Assembly (NCBI GenBank): GCA_029861795.1
Contig: JAOTYS010000256.1
Coordinates: forward strand, 1 to 6,861
Length of the DNA: 6,861 bases
From: Gammaproteobacteria bacterium
GTDB taxonomy: Bacteria > Pseudomonadota > Gammaproteobacteria > Arenicellales > JAOTYS01
Reading direction: 5' to 3'
Within the stretch, counting starts at the first letter, position 1, and each line of letters starts with the position of its first letter. The position numbers were made by a program, and so were the translations under genes. The notes under the pieces are model-generated. The model saw only the letters and a list, made by a program, of their open reading frames with translations. It had not been told where the DNA came from and ran no database searches. Below, piece by piece: positions 1-4,942 of the stretch.

Positions 1-1
1 T

Positions 2-100
2 CGATGTTGGAAAACCAATACGCCTTACAATGAAACCAAGTATCTTAAGGCGCTGAGAGACCGCGGTTCACCGTTGCTGAGCGCCAAACCTCTTGACTGA
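2..100 (+). CDS. C-terminal tail of a truncated ORF, possibly a transposase
   Basis: An open frame enters from the left edge and runs 32 codons to a TGA at 98-100. The peptide starts RCWKTNTPYNETKYLKALRD and ends SPLLSAKPLD. The pattern CWK-x-x-TPY-x-E-x-x-YL-x-x-L-x-x-RGSPL looks to me like the extreme C-terminus of IS110/IS116-type transposases, but this is recalled similarity and not a verified match. The start and all catalytic regions lie outside the window, so completeness cannot be judged. No terminator is evident after it. It reads toward the ATC hydrolase gene, with about 190 bases between them. It could be the end of an intact mobile element, a remnant, or an unrelated hypothetical gene. 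Confidence 0.4.
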   Translation, partial: RCWKTNTPYNETKYLKALRDRGSPLLSAKPLD

Positions 101-115
101 ATGACTCAGGGCGTG

Positions 116-128
116 AAGCGGACATTCG
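116..128 (+). repeat. Short dispersed repeat, copy 1 (AAGCGGACATTCG)
   Basis: This 13-base motif recurs at 1092-1104 with a single mismatch (AAGCGGACACTCG). The related core GCGGTCATT is found at 6733-6741 and, inverted, at 1156-1164 (AATGACCGC). All copies are intergenic. This may be a scattered intergenic repeat family or decayed ends of one; the short length leaves room for chance. Confidence 0.3.
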
Positions 129-184
129 CCGCAAGGACCCTCCTATCGTTCTTGAGTCTCCAACCGTCTTGAAGCGAAAGAGTC

Positions 185-198
185 TTGATTTGCATCAA
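185..198 (+). promoter_or_regulatory. FNR/Anr-type operator, perfect consensus
   Basis: The sequence TTGATTTGCATCAA matches the FNR/Anr/Dnr consensus TTGAT-N4-ATCAA at all ten defined positions. Its centre is at 191.5. A -10-like hexamer TACAAG (222-227) lies about 33 bases from the box centre, close to the geometry of a class II FNR-activated promoter (box at about -41.5), which predicts a start near 233. The only gene downstream is the ATC hydrolase-family gene starting at 291. Inference: transcription is induced by oxygen lack (FNR/Anr) or nitric oxide (Dnr). Confidence 0.7.
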
Positions 199-221
199 TG
201 ACGAACCCGAGGCGCTGCGAG

Positions 222-227
222 TACAAG
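222..227 (+). promoter_or_regulatory. Possible -10 element for the FNR-type promoter
   Basis: TACAAG matches the sigma-70 -10 consensus at four of six positions and sits where a class II FNR-dependent promoter would need it. It is supported mainly by its position relative to the operator at 185-198. Confidence 0.35.
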
Positions 228-278
228 AAATAACAACGTACAACTTAGCCTCCCCTCCTGAGGGACACGAGAAATTTC

Positions 279-282
279 GAGG
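279..282 (+). promoter_or_regulatory. Ribosome binding site deciding the start at 291
   Basis: GAGG ends eight bases before the ATG at 291, a good spacing. The alternative GTG start at 282 would overlap this motif and has only a distant GAGGG (260-264) behind it. I therefore prefer ATG 291. Confidence 0.6.
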
Positions 283-290
283 TGGCTGAA

Positions 291-1052
291 ATGCCAGGTC
301 AAATAATCGGCTACTACACCCCGCGCAAAGAAAAACTCCTCAAAGAATTTGACCGGACCTGCGCATTAATCAAAGACTGGGTTGTTGCACGCTACGGCAA
401 GGAATTTGCCAGCACGCTTAAGAGAGATGCCCTCCAGGAGTTTGAGACGCTGATTCCGGAGATTCCATACATTAGAGGGGCGCGGGCGTTCAACATCTTT
501 CTCCTCGTCACCGCCCAAGAGTTAGCCGTCTATAAGGCGATGAAGAAACAAGACAAATCACCGACAGCGGCTTGGGAGCTGTGTCACCAGGCGCTTCGCT
601 TGCGGGTGGCGAAGATTCCTGGATGGAAGCGGTGGCTGTTGCGGCGCCTGATGTTTTCGGGTCTTGCCAGGAAGATTGTGGAAAGGCGTGCCAGAAAACA
701 ACAAAAGCTCCGTTTCGGTGACTTCGAGGTCGAGTACATGGTTGGCGCGGGCGACGACTTCGATTGGGGCGTCAATTATCATCAGTGCGGCAATCACAGT
801 TTTGCGATCAAACATGGGGGCGAGGCGTTCGCCCCCTACATCTGCATGTCGGACATCGCCTTAAGCGATGCCATGGGATGGGGCCTTATCCGCACCCAAA
901 CACTTGCCGACGGCTGTCATTACTGCGATTTCCGGTTTAAGAAAGGCGCGACAACGCAGATTTCGTCTAAAACGCCTGAAGTGCAAGAAGCGATTGAGCG
1001 GATTCGCAACAAGGAGGCCGAACACGGCGCTACGGTGGGCCGTGTGTCATGA
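291..1052 (+). CDS. L-2-amino-thiazoline-4-carboxylic acid hydrolase family protein
   Basis: The 253-residue product (256 if GTG 282 is used) fits the ATC hydrolase family as I know it. The named reaction, from thiazoline-to-cysteine pathways in Pseudomonas, opens the ring of L-ATC to N-carbamoyl-L-cysteine; many family members have no tested function. The N-terminal half (about 1-140) is mostly helical and basic. The conserved signature region is 149-230: GDDFDWGVNYHQCGNHSF with C166, then APYICMSDIALSDAMGWG with C185, D188 and D193, then LADGCHYCDFRFKKG with C209 and C212, which could bind metal or act as thiols. There is no signal peptide or membrane segment, so it is cytosolic. The perfect FNR-type box upstream implies control by oxygen or NO. 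No N-carbamoyl-cysteine amidohydrolase is next to it; an IS1182 element lies 116 bases downstream. Family call is firm; substrate is not. Confidence 0.88.
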   Translation: MPGQIIGYYTPRKEKLLKEFDRTCALIKDWVVARYGKEFASTLKRDALQEFETLIPEIPYIRGARAFNIFLLVTAQELAVYKAMKKQDKSPTAAWELCHQALRLRVAKIPGWKRWLLRRLMFSGLARKIVERRARKQQKLRFGDFEVEYMVGAGDDFDWGVNYHQCGNHSFAIKHGGEAFAPYICMSDIALSDAMGWGLIRTQTLADGCHYCDFRFKKGATTQISSKTPEVQEAIERIRNKEAEHGATVGRVS

Positions 1053-1091
1053 TCGACCTCATCGAGCGGCCGTTCGCACCCACCGAGCCAT

Positions 1092-1104
1092 AAGCGGACA
1101 CTCG
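1092..1104 (+). repeat. Short dispersed repeat, copy 2 (AAGCGGACACTCG)
   Basis: It matches the motif at 116-128 at 12 of 13 positions and lies in the 116-base gap between the ATC hydrolase gene and the insertion sequence. An inverted related core, AATGACCGC, follows at 1156-1164, so the stretch the insertion sequence landed in appears to be intergenic repeat-like DNA. Confidence 0.3.
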
Positions 1105-1168
1105 AACACTTGTCGCTAGTCCCGGGGAGATGAGTTCTAAATGTTCGATTCGACCAATGACCGCAACT

Positions 1169-1188
1169 GGCCGTGGCTGTGTGAAAAC
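1169..1188 (+). repeat. Left inverted repeat of the IS1182 element
   Basis: GGCCGTGGCTGTGTGAAAAC is the exact reverse complement of 2741-2760. The outer GGCC may be target sequence rather than part of the element. Confidence 0.9.
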
Positions 1189-1195
1189 TCTGTAA

Positions 1196-1213
1196 GATAT
1201 AGCCTTCTATATC
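1196..1213 (+). repeat. Subterminal hairpin upstream of the transposase
   Basis: GATATA (1196-1201) and TATATC (1208-1213) form a 6-base inverted repeat around GCCTTC. It lies between the left end and the transposase start, where a transposase-binding site or a structure limiting read-through translation could sit. The role is not shown. Confidence 0.35.
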
Positions 1214-1228
1214 AGTGGTTTTATCCGT

Positions 1229-2653
1229 ATGAGCAGATTTATAGAAGGCGAGAATCGCTACCAGTCCACGTTGTTCCCGGAGCGGGTAGACGACTATGTT
1301 GGTGAAGATAGTCCAGTCCGGGTAATTGATGTGTTTGTTGATCGACTGGATATCTCGGGTTTGGGATTCAAGGCGGAGGCTGCTGAGACCGGTCGTCCGG
1401 GCTACCACCCGCGCACGATGCTGAAGATTTATATCTACGGCTATTTGAATCAGGTGCATTCGTCACGGCGATTGGAGCGGGAGGCACAGAGGAACGTGGA
1501 GCTGATGTGGCTGACGGGTCGATTAGCGCCGGACTTCAAGACGATTGCGGATTTCAGGAAGGACAACGGGGAAGCGATTCGGCTGGTGTGCCGGGAGTTT
1601 GTGCTGCTGTGCCGGAAGCTGCACCTGTTGACGGAAGCGCTGGTGGCGATTGACGGCAGCAAGTTCAAGGCGGTGAACAACCGGGACAACAATTTCACGC
1701 GTGCGAAGATGAAGCGCCGGATTGCGGACGTTGAGGCCAGTATAGAGCGATATATGGGAGAACTGGACAGCAACGACGAAGCAGCGCCTAAAGAGGATAC
1801 CCGGCCAGTTCGAGAGAAGATAGAAGCCTTAGAGCAGGAGATGGACCGGTTAAAAAAGCTCGAGGTCCGGATGCTGGATAATCCGGACCAACAACTGTCA
1901 CTGACGGACCCGGATGCACGCTCGATGAAGAGCCGGGGAGCTGGTGTGGTGGGCTATAACGTGCAGGCGGCGGTGGATACGCGGCATCATCTCATTGTGG
2001 CTCATGAAGTGACCAACGTGGGGATCGACCGGCGGCATCTGACGCGGATGGCGAAGCAGGCCAAGGCGGTGTTGGCGCTCGAAGCTGATGAAACACTGTC
2101 GGTTATTGCGGATCAAGGTTACTACCGAGGTGAAGAGCTATTGGCCTGTGAGGAGGCCAATATCGACACCTACGTGGCGAAAGCGGATACCTCGGGTAAA
2201 CGCTTGAAAGGTGAGTTTAGTCGACGTGAGTTCCGTTATGTTGCCGACGACGATGAGTATGAGTGTCCTGCGGGCGAACGACTGATCTATCGGTTTACGA
2301 GGACCGAAGCCGGCAAGCAGATTCGCCGGTACTGGTCATCGGCGTATATACGCTGCGCGATAAGATCGAAGTGCACACCCAGCGACTACCGTCGTGTCAG
2401 CCGCTGGGAGCATGAAGCGGTGGTCGAGGCTGCTGAAGCCCGTCGGTCTCAACATCCTGACATGATGCGCACGCGGCGCGCTACGGTCGAGCATCCATTC
2501 GGTACCCTGAAGGCGTGGATGGGATCGGGGCAATTCCTGACAAAGACCTTATACCACGTGAGTACTGAGATGAGTCTTCATGTCCTGGCCTACAACATGA
2601 AGCGAGTGATGAATCTCATCGGCACCCGAAACCTGATCGCGGCGATCGCATAG
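1229..2653 (+). CDS. IS1182-family transposase (DDE)
   Basis: The 474-residue protein catalyses cut-and-paste or related transposition of the surrounding element. The N-terminal segment (about 1-120: SRFIEGENRYQSTLFPE, then PRTMLKIYIYGY and GRLAPDFKTIADFR) is the typical DUF772-like domain of IS5/IS1182 transposases. The catalytic core shows D142 in AIDGSKFKA, D295 in VIADQGYYRGEE and E421 in ATVEHPFGTLK, the expected DDE triad. Residues about 165-215 are a charged, likely coiled-coil insertion between the first Asp and the GYNVQAAVD strand at 242-250. A cysteine set (C346, C376, C382) corresponds to the loosely conserved C-x-x-x-x-C region before the final Glu. Length is normal for the family and there is no frameshift. 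The ATG at 1229 has a poor Shine-Dalgarno sequence, as is common for transposases. Element-encoded; unrelated to the neighbouring genes. Confidence 0.95.
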   Translation: MSRFIEGENRYQSTLFPERVDDYVGEDSPVRVIDVFVDRLDISGLGFKAEAAETGRPGYHPRTMLKIYIYGYLNQVHSSRRLEREAQRNVELMWLTGRLAPDFKTIADFRKDNGEAIRLVCREFVLLCRKLHLLTEALVAIDGSKFKAVNNRDNNFTRAKMKRRIADVEASIERYMGELDSNDEAAPKEDTRPVREKIEALEQEMDRLKKLEVRMLDNPDQQLSLTDPDARSMKSRGAGVVGYNVQAAVDTRHHLIVAHEVTNVGIDRRHLTRMAKQAKAVLALEADETLSVIADQGYYRGEELLACEEANIDTYVAKADTSGKRLKGEFSRREFRYVADDDEYECPAGERLIYRFTRTEAGKQIRRYWSSAYIRCAIRSKCTPSDYRRVSRWEHEAVVEAAEARRSQHPDMMRTRRATVEHPFGTLKAWMGSGQFLTKTLYHVSTEMSLHVLAYNMKRVMNLIGTRNLIAAIA

Positions 2654-2710
2654 ATTCATCCGGTCAAATCTTTTTCTTTCGATCCCCCTGCAACAGATCA
2701 ATCTCAATGG

Positions 2711-2740
2711 GCCCCTTCAGGTCAATAGAGAGTAAGGGGC
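2711..2740 (+). terminator. Stem-loop after the transposase, terminator-like
   Basis: GCCCCTT (2711-2717) and AAGGGGC (2734-2740) form a 7-base stem around a 16-base loop, followed directly by GTTTTC, which is the inner edge of the right inverted repeat. It could end the transposase transcript or stop external transcription. The loop is long and the T run short, so the call is tentative. Confidence 0.35.
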
Positions 2741-2760
2741 GTTTTCACACAGCCACGGCC
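2741..2760 (-). repeat. Right inverted repeat of the IS1182 element
   Basis: Exact reverse complement of 1169-1188 over 20 bases. The matching stops immediately inside and outside this block. The 180 bases that follow, up to the FNR-like box at 2943, hold no convincing gene. Confidence 0.9.
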
Positions 2761-2942
2761 GTTAGTATGCATCCAAGGATGGGTCCATGAGGGGCTGCAT
2801 ACGGCTCCCAAAGAGACGGTGGCTGGACGAGAGTTAAATGGTGCTATTGACCCCAAGCGGAAGTTTGAGGCAGGTCGCCAGAGCATCTGCTTTTAGATCT
2901 GGTAGCGAAAGTCCCCCGGCTACTACTTTATTTCCCAGCATA

Positions 2943-2956
2943 TTGATCCTCGTCAT
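2943..2956 (+). promoter_or_regulatory. FNR/Anr-like operator, imperfect
   Basis: TTGATCCTCGTCAT keeps a perfect left half-site and three of five bases of the right half-site (8 of 10 defined positions). Its centre at 2949.5 is 32 bases from the centre of a -10-like TATTAA at 2979-2984, the spacing of a class II FNR promoter. The predicted start near 2991 would leave a leader of about 25 bases before the ATG at 3016. Geometry raises confidence above what the imperfect match alone would give. Confidence 0.45.
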
Positions 2957-2978
2957 GGTTACAAGATGCCTTGCTTGG

Positions 2979-2984
2979 TATTAA
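2979..2984 (+). promoter_or_regulatory. Possible -10 element of the four-gene unit
   Basis: TATTAA matches the -10 consensus at four of six positions and is correctly placed downstream of the FNR-like box at 2943-2956. Confidence 0.35.
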
Positions 2985-3015
2985 TGCCTGGAATTCTCTA
3001 TCAACGAGGTACGAA

Positions 3016-3243
3016 ATGATGATGCAAACAATGATGCAGCAATGTTGCGGCGAAGACGGTATGCCGAACTTTGTGAAGATGAAGCAATTCATGGAGCAAT
3101 GCGGGAAGAAGGAATTTGACGAAGAGCAAATCGCCATGATGAAGGAGTTTTGCGCCGGAAAAGGTATGCCGGATTTCGAGAAGATGAAGACGATGATGGA
3201 AAAATGCGGATGCCACATACCGGAATCTAAAGTCTCCCAATAA
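3016..3243 (+). CDS. Small Met/Cys-rich protein with two internal repeats
   Basis: I do not recognise a named family. The 75-residue product has 14 methionines and 6 cysteines (C10, C11, C29, C46, C64, C66). It consists of two copies of a 20-residue unit, residues 11-30 and 46-65, sharing 12 of 20 positions: C-x4-MP-x-F-x-KMK-x2-ME-x-CG, with the two cysteines of each unit 18 apart. The second copy ends CGC. There is no signal peptide or membrane segment. The start is ATG 3016: GAGG at 3006-3009 sits six bases before it, whereas the longer frame from TTG 2971 has no such site. It is the first gene behind an FNR-like promoter, 40 bases ahead of the CPVCPC gene. Paired Cys and abundant Met suggest soft-metal (for example copper) binding or thiol chemistry; this is inference. 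Confidence 0.75.
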   Translation: MMMQTMMQQCCGEDGMPNFVKMKQFMEQCGKKEFDEEQIAMMKEFCAGKGMPDFEKMKTMMEKCGCHIPESKVSQ

Positions 3244-3283
3244 CGAGAGAGATTTCTAATGCGTTTTTCTTGGTAGACCGTCT

Positions 3284-3790
3284 ATGCCAATTAATCTGCA
3301 GCCAACAGATGTCTCTGGGGATCTAGAGAACGTCGGTTCCGTTCTGATCGTCCTATGCCCTGTCTGCCCGTGCTTCAGTCTAGCAATGCAGAAAGACTCG
3401 CCGTGGATCGAGTTCTTCAAGCACGGCATCAAGACTGGGGCCCTTGAAGACCACATCAGAGAGATCCTCAGTCCTCTAGAGGAACGAGGCGTTCGAACCG
3501 GTGTCTTCACCATGCGCCTACCCCTTCCGATGATGTGCCTTTGGACAAAAGGCCAACGCAAACGCTTGTTGAAACGAGCCAAGGATTTTGAAGCGGTGGT
3601 TGTACTGGGCTGCGATTCCGCCGCATTCACCACGCAACAAGTGCTGAAAAATACGGATTGCCAAATCATAACGGGAATGCGCACCGTGGGGATTACAAAC
3701 GCGACGGTTACCCATCGGTTTCCGCTAATATTCGAACTTCAAGATAAGAGCCGAGTGCAAATCGGCCAATCAGGAGCACACAAACCATGA
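3284..3790 (+). CDS. Unrecognised six-cysteine protein with a CPVCPC motif
   Basis: The 168-residue protein belongs to no family I can name with confidence. Near the N-terminus a hydrophobic strand (GSVLIVL, 18-24) leads straight into C25-P-V-C28-P-C30, a CxxCxC arrangement suited to a redox disulfide or metal site. Further cysteines are C85 (LPMMCLW), C110 (AVVVLGCDSAAF) and C126 (NTDCQII). The middle (about 53-105) is helical and charged; 104-110 and 143-151 look like core strands. The VVLGCDSAAFTT stretch is faintly like Cys-containing loops of the methylenetetrahydrofolate reductase C-terminal domain, a weak impression only. No signal peptide is clear. The frame has no other start upstream before a stop at 3257, so ATG 3284 is used although its Shine-Dalgarno is poor. 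The stop overlaps the next gene by ATGA, indicating translational coupling. Confidence 0.75.
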   Translation: MPINLQPTDVSGDLENVGSVLIVLCPVCPCFSLAMQKDSPWIEFFKHGIKTGALEDHIREILSPLEERGVRTGVFTMRLPLPMMCLWTKGQRKRLLKRAKDFEAVVVLGCDSAAFTTQQVLKNTDCQIITGMRTVGITNATVTHRFPLIFELQDKSRVQIGQSGAHKP

Positions 3791-4155
3791 ATAAGACAGC
3801 GAAGCAAACCGTTTACTATCCCGACAGATTGCGAAATGTGAAGAAGAACTCTCAAACCCTCGCGGCTGCACAACCTGCGGTGATGGAGACATTTGAAAAG
3901 TTCCATCAAGCGGCCGGAGCCACGGGCGCCCTCGATCGGAAGATCAAAGAATTGATGGCGCTGGCAATCAGCATCACACATGGGTGCGACGACTGCATCG
4001 CCCACCACGTTCACGATGCCATAGACGCTGGCGCCACTCGGGAAGAATTTGCCGACGCACTCGGTGTGGCAGTCCTAATGGGAGGCGGGCCTGGAATGAT
4101 CTACGCGAGTCATGCCATTGACGCGGTGGATCAGTTCTTCGAACGTGCGAAGTAG
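3787..4155 (+). CDS. AhpD-like carboxymuconolactone decarboxylase-family protein
   Basis: The 122-residue, all-helical protein has the AhpD-type active site: E55, then C67-D-D-C70-I-A-H73-H74, fitting E-x11-C-x2-C-x3-H. Members with both cysteines act as thiol-dependent peroxidase or disulfide-reductase partners (AhpD) rather than true gamma-carboxymuconolactone decarboxylases. The tail GVAVLMGGGPGMIYASHAIDAVDQF is the usual final helix pair. Length is typical for the single-domain family, which usually forms trimers or hexamers. It is cytosolic. The ATG overlaps the preceding stop (ATGA), and AGGAG at 3772-3776 lies ten bases upstream. No AhpC or other peroxiredoxin is in the window, so its thiol partner may be one of the cysteine-rich proteins encoded just upstream; that is inference. 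The family call is firm, the reaction unknown. Confidence 0.92.
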   Translation: MNKTAKQTVYYPDRLRNVKKNSQTLAAAQPAVMETFEKFHQAAGATGALDRKIKELMALAISITHGCDDCIAHHVHDAIDAGATREEFADALGVAVLMGGGPGMIYASHAIDAVDQFFERAK

Positions 4156-4195
4156 AAAGCTGCCACCAACAGCAGACATTAGCTCGAGCAAGATC

Positions 4196-4651
4196 ATGAC
4201 CCCAGAACAGCGCGATCAAATCGTGTCCATCATTGCTGAGAACAACGACCTTACTCTCGCCACTCTGAGAAAAGACGGCTACCCTCAAGCCACCACCGTC
4301 AGTTACGCAAGCGACGGCCTGACCATTTACTTTGGCACAATGGGCGCATCGCAAAAAGCAAAGAACATCGCTTTTTGCGACAAGGTGTCCGTGGCCATCG
4401 ACTGCCCTTACAACAAATGGGAGGAAATCCGTAGCGTCTCTTTGGGCGGTAAGGCCCATGTAGTGAAGGATGCGGACGAATTCGAGAAGGCGAGCAAACT
4501 GTTGATGAAAAAGTTCCCGCAGGCCGCCAAGTACGAATCCGAGTTTGAAGCGGAAATGGAAGATTTCGTTTTTATCCGTATCGAGCCGGAAGTGATTTCT
4601 CTTCTGGATTACAGAAAAGGCTTCGGGCACACGGAGCTCGTAGAAGTATAA
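4196..4651 (+). CDS. Pyridoxamine 5'-phosphate oxidase-like (split-barrel) protein
   Basis: The 151-residue product fits the PNPOx-like split-barrel family, whose members bind FMN, F420, heme or related cofactors. Visible landmarks are LATLRKDGYPQATTVSY (21-37) and DGLTIYFGT (40-48) of the first barrel strands, SQKAKNIAFCDKVSVAID (52-69), GGKAHVV (84-90), and the closing segment DFVFIRIEPEVISLLDYRKGFGHTE (123-147). It is shorter than true PdxH (about 210-230) and lacks that enzyme's C-terminal region, so PLP synthesis is unlikely. The frame is open from 4112, but that region overlaps the AhpD-like gene; ATG 4196 begins the recognisable domain (MTPEQRDQIVSII). Its Shine-Dalgarno is weak. It follows the AhpD-like gene by 40 bases on the same strand and is the last gene of the unit. 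Probable reductase or cofactor-binding protein in the cytosol. Confidence 0.88.
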   Translation: MTPEQRDQIVSIIAENNDLTLATLRKDGYPQATTVSYASDGLTIYFGTMGASQKAKNIAFCDKVSVAIDCPYNKWEEIRSVSLGGKAHVVKDADEFEKASKLLMKKFPQAAKYESEFEAEMEDFVFIRIEPEVISLLDYRKGFGHTELVEV

Positions 4652-4676
4652 ACAATCGGAGACGTGCAGTCGTTAA

Positions 4677-4853
4677 CGAACACTATGGATCGCCGGAAGG
4701 GTGTGGCTGGGGTTTTACGCCTACAATGGTCTAGGTAAAGCTGATGCTCAGTATGGTATTTCTTGGGCTTGCCGTGCGGCTGCATTTGGCCGATCTTTGT
4801 CGGTCGATCTATATCACCCAGCGGCAGCTATTGGGGTAAGAGCAGAACTATTG
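4677..4853 (+). pseudogene. Possible decayed gene fragment, perhaps MAPEG-like
   Basis: This lies in the roughly 290-base gap between the PNPOx-like gene and msrA. One frame is open for 59 codons between TAA 4674 and TAA 4854, without a good start. It reads RTLWIAGRVWLGFYAYNGLG, then KADAQYGISWACRAAAFGRS and a short tail. The LWIAGRVWxxFYAY portion is mildly reminiscent of a transmembrane helix of MAPEG-family proteins. Length and similarity are both marginal, so it may be a remnant or a chance frame. Nothing else recognisable is seen between 4652 and 4942. Confidence 0.2.
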
Positions 4854-4856
4854 TAA

Positions 4857-4902
4857 GTATTAGGGTTCTTCCGCTGTCGACCCAGGCTGTGCGCGCTAAT
4901 AC
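4857..4902. repeat. Widely spaced 7-base inverted repeat
   Basis: GTATTAG (4857-4863) and CTAATAC (4896-4902) are exact reverse complements 32 bases apart, about 40 bases beyond the msrA stop. The spacing is large for a terminator. It could be a recombination-site-like structure or chance. Confidence 0.2.
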
Positions 4903-4942
4903 CAGGTCTCCGCTGGGATTGTCGTCAACGGTTGGGGGAAGC

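Larger units (their letters stand above)
1169..2760 (+). mobile_element. IS1182-family insertion sequence, apparently complete
   Basis: A 20-base perfect inverted repeat (1169-1188 and 2741-2760) brackets a single intact transposase gene. The bracketed length of 1592 bases fits the family. The outermost four bases on each side are GGCC, which is palindromic, so two readings are possible: a 20-base inverted repeat, or a 16-base repeat (GTGGCTGTGTGAAAAC) flanked by a 4-base GGCC target duplication. On the second reading the element is 1173-2756. IS1182 elements are known to favour palindromic targets. The transposase frame is unbroken, so the copy may still be active. Confidence 0.9.

Noticed and set aside
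282..290. GTG start of the ATC hydrolase gene
   Set aside because: It would overlap the GAGG motif that is ideally spaced for the ATG at 291. Not excluded, only less likely.
920..1459. 179-codon minus-strand ORF
   Set aside because: It crosses the end of the ATC hydrolase gene, the left IS end and the transposase start, which have clear family matches on the other strand. Its protein shows no recognisable domain.
2971..3015. Longer TTG-started form of the small Met/Cys-rich protein
   Set aside because: No ribosome binding site before TTG 2971, and this stretch contains the candidate -10 element. ATG 3016 has GAGG six bases upstream.
4112..4195. Longer start of the PNPOx-like gene inside the AhpD-like gene
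   Set aside because: The extra 28 residues lack family similarity and overlap the previous coding region by 44 bases. The domain begins at ATG 4196.
3974..4630. 218-codon minus-strand ORF
   Set aside because: Antisense to the AhpD-like and PNPOx-like genes, both strongly supported; the product is low in recognisable motifs and rich in Arg, His and Trp typical of a shadow frame.
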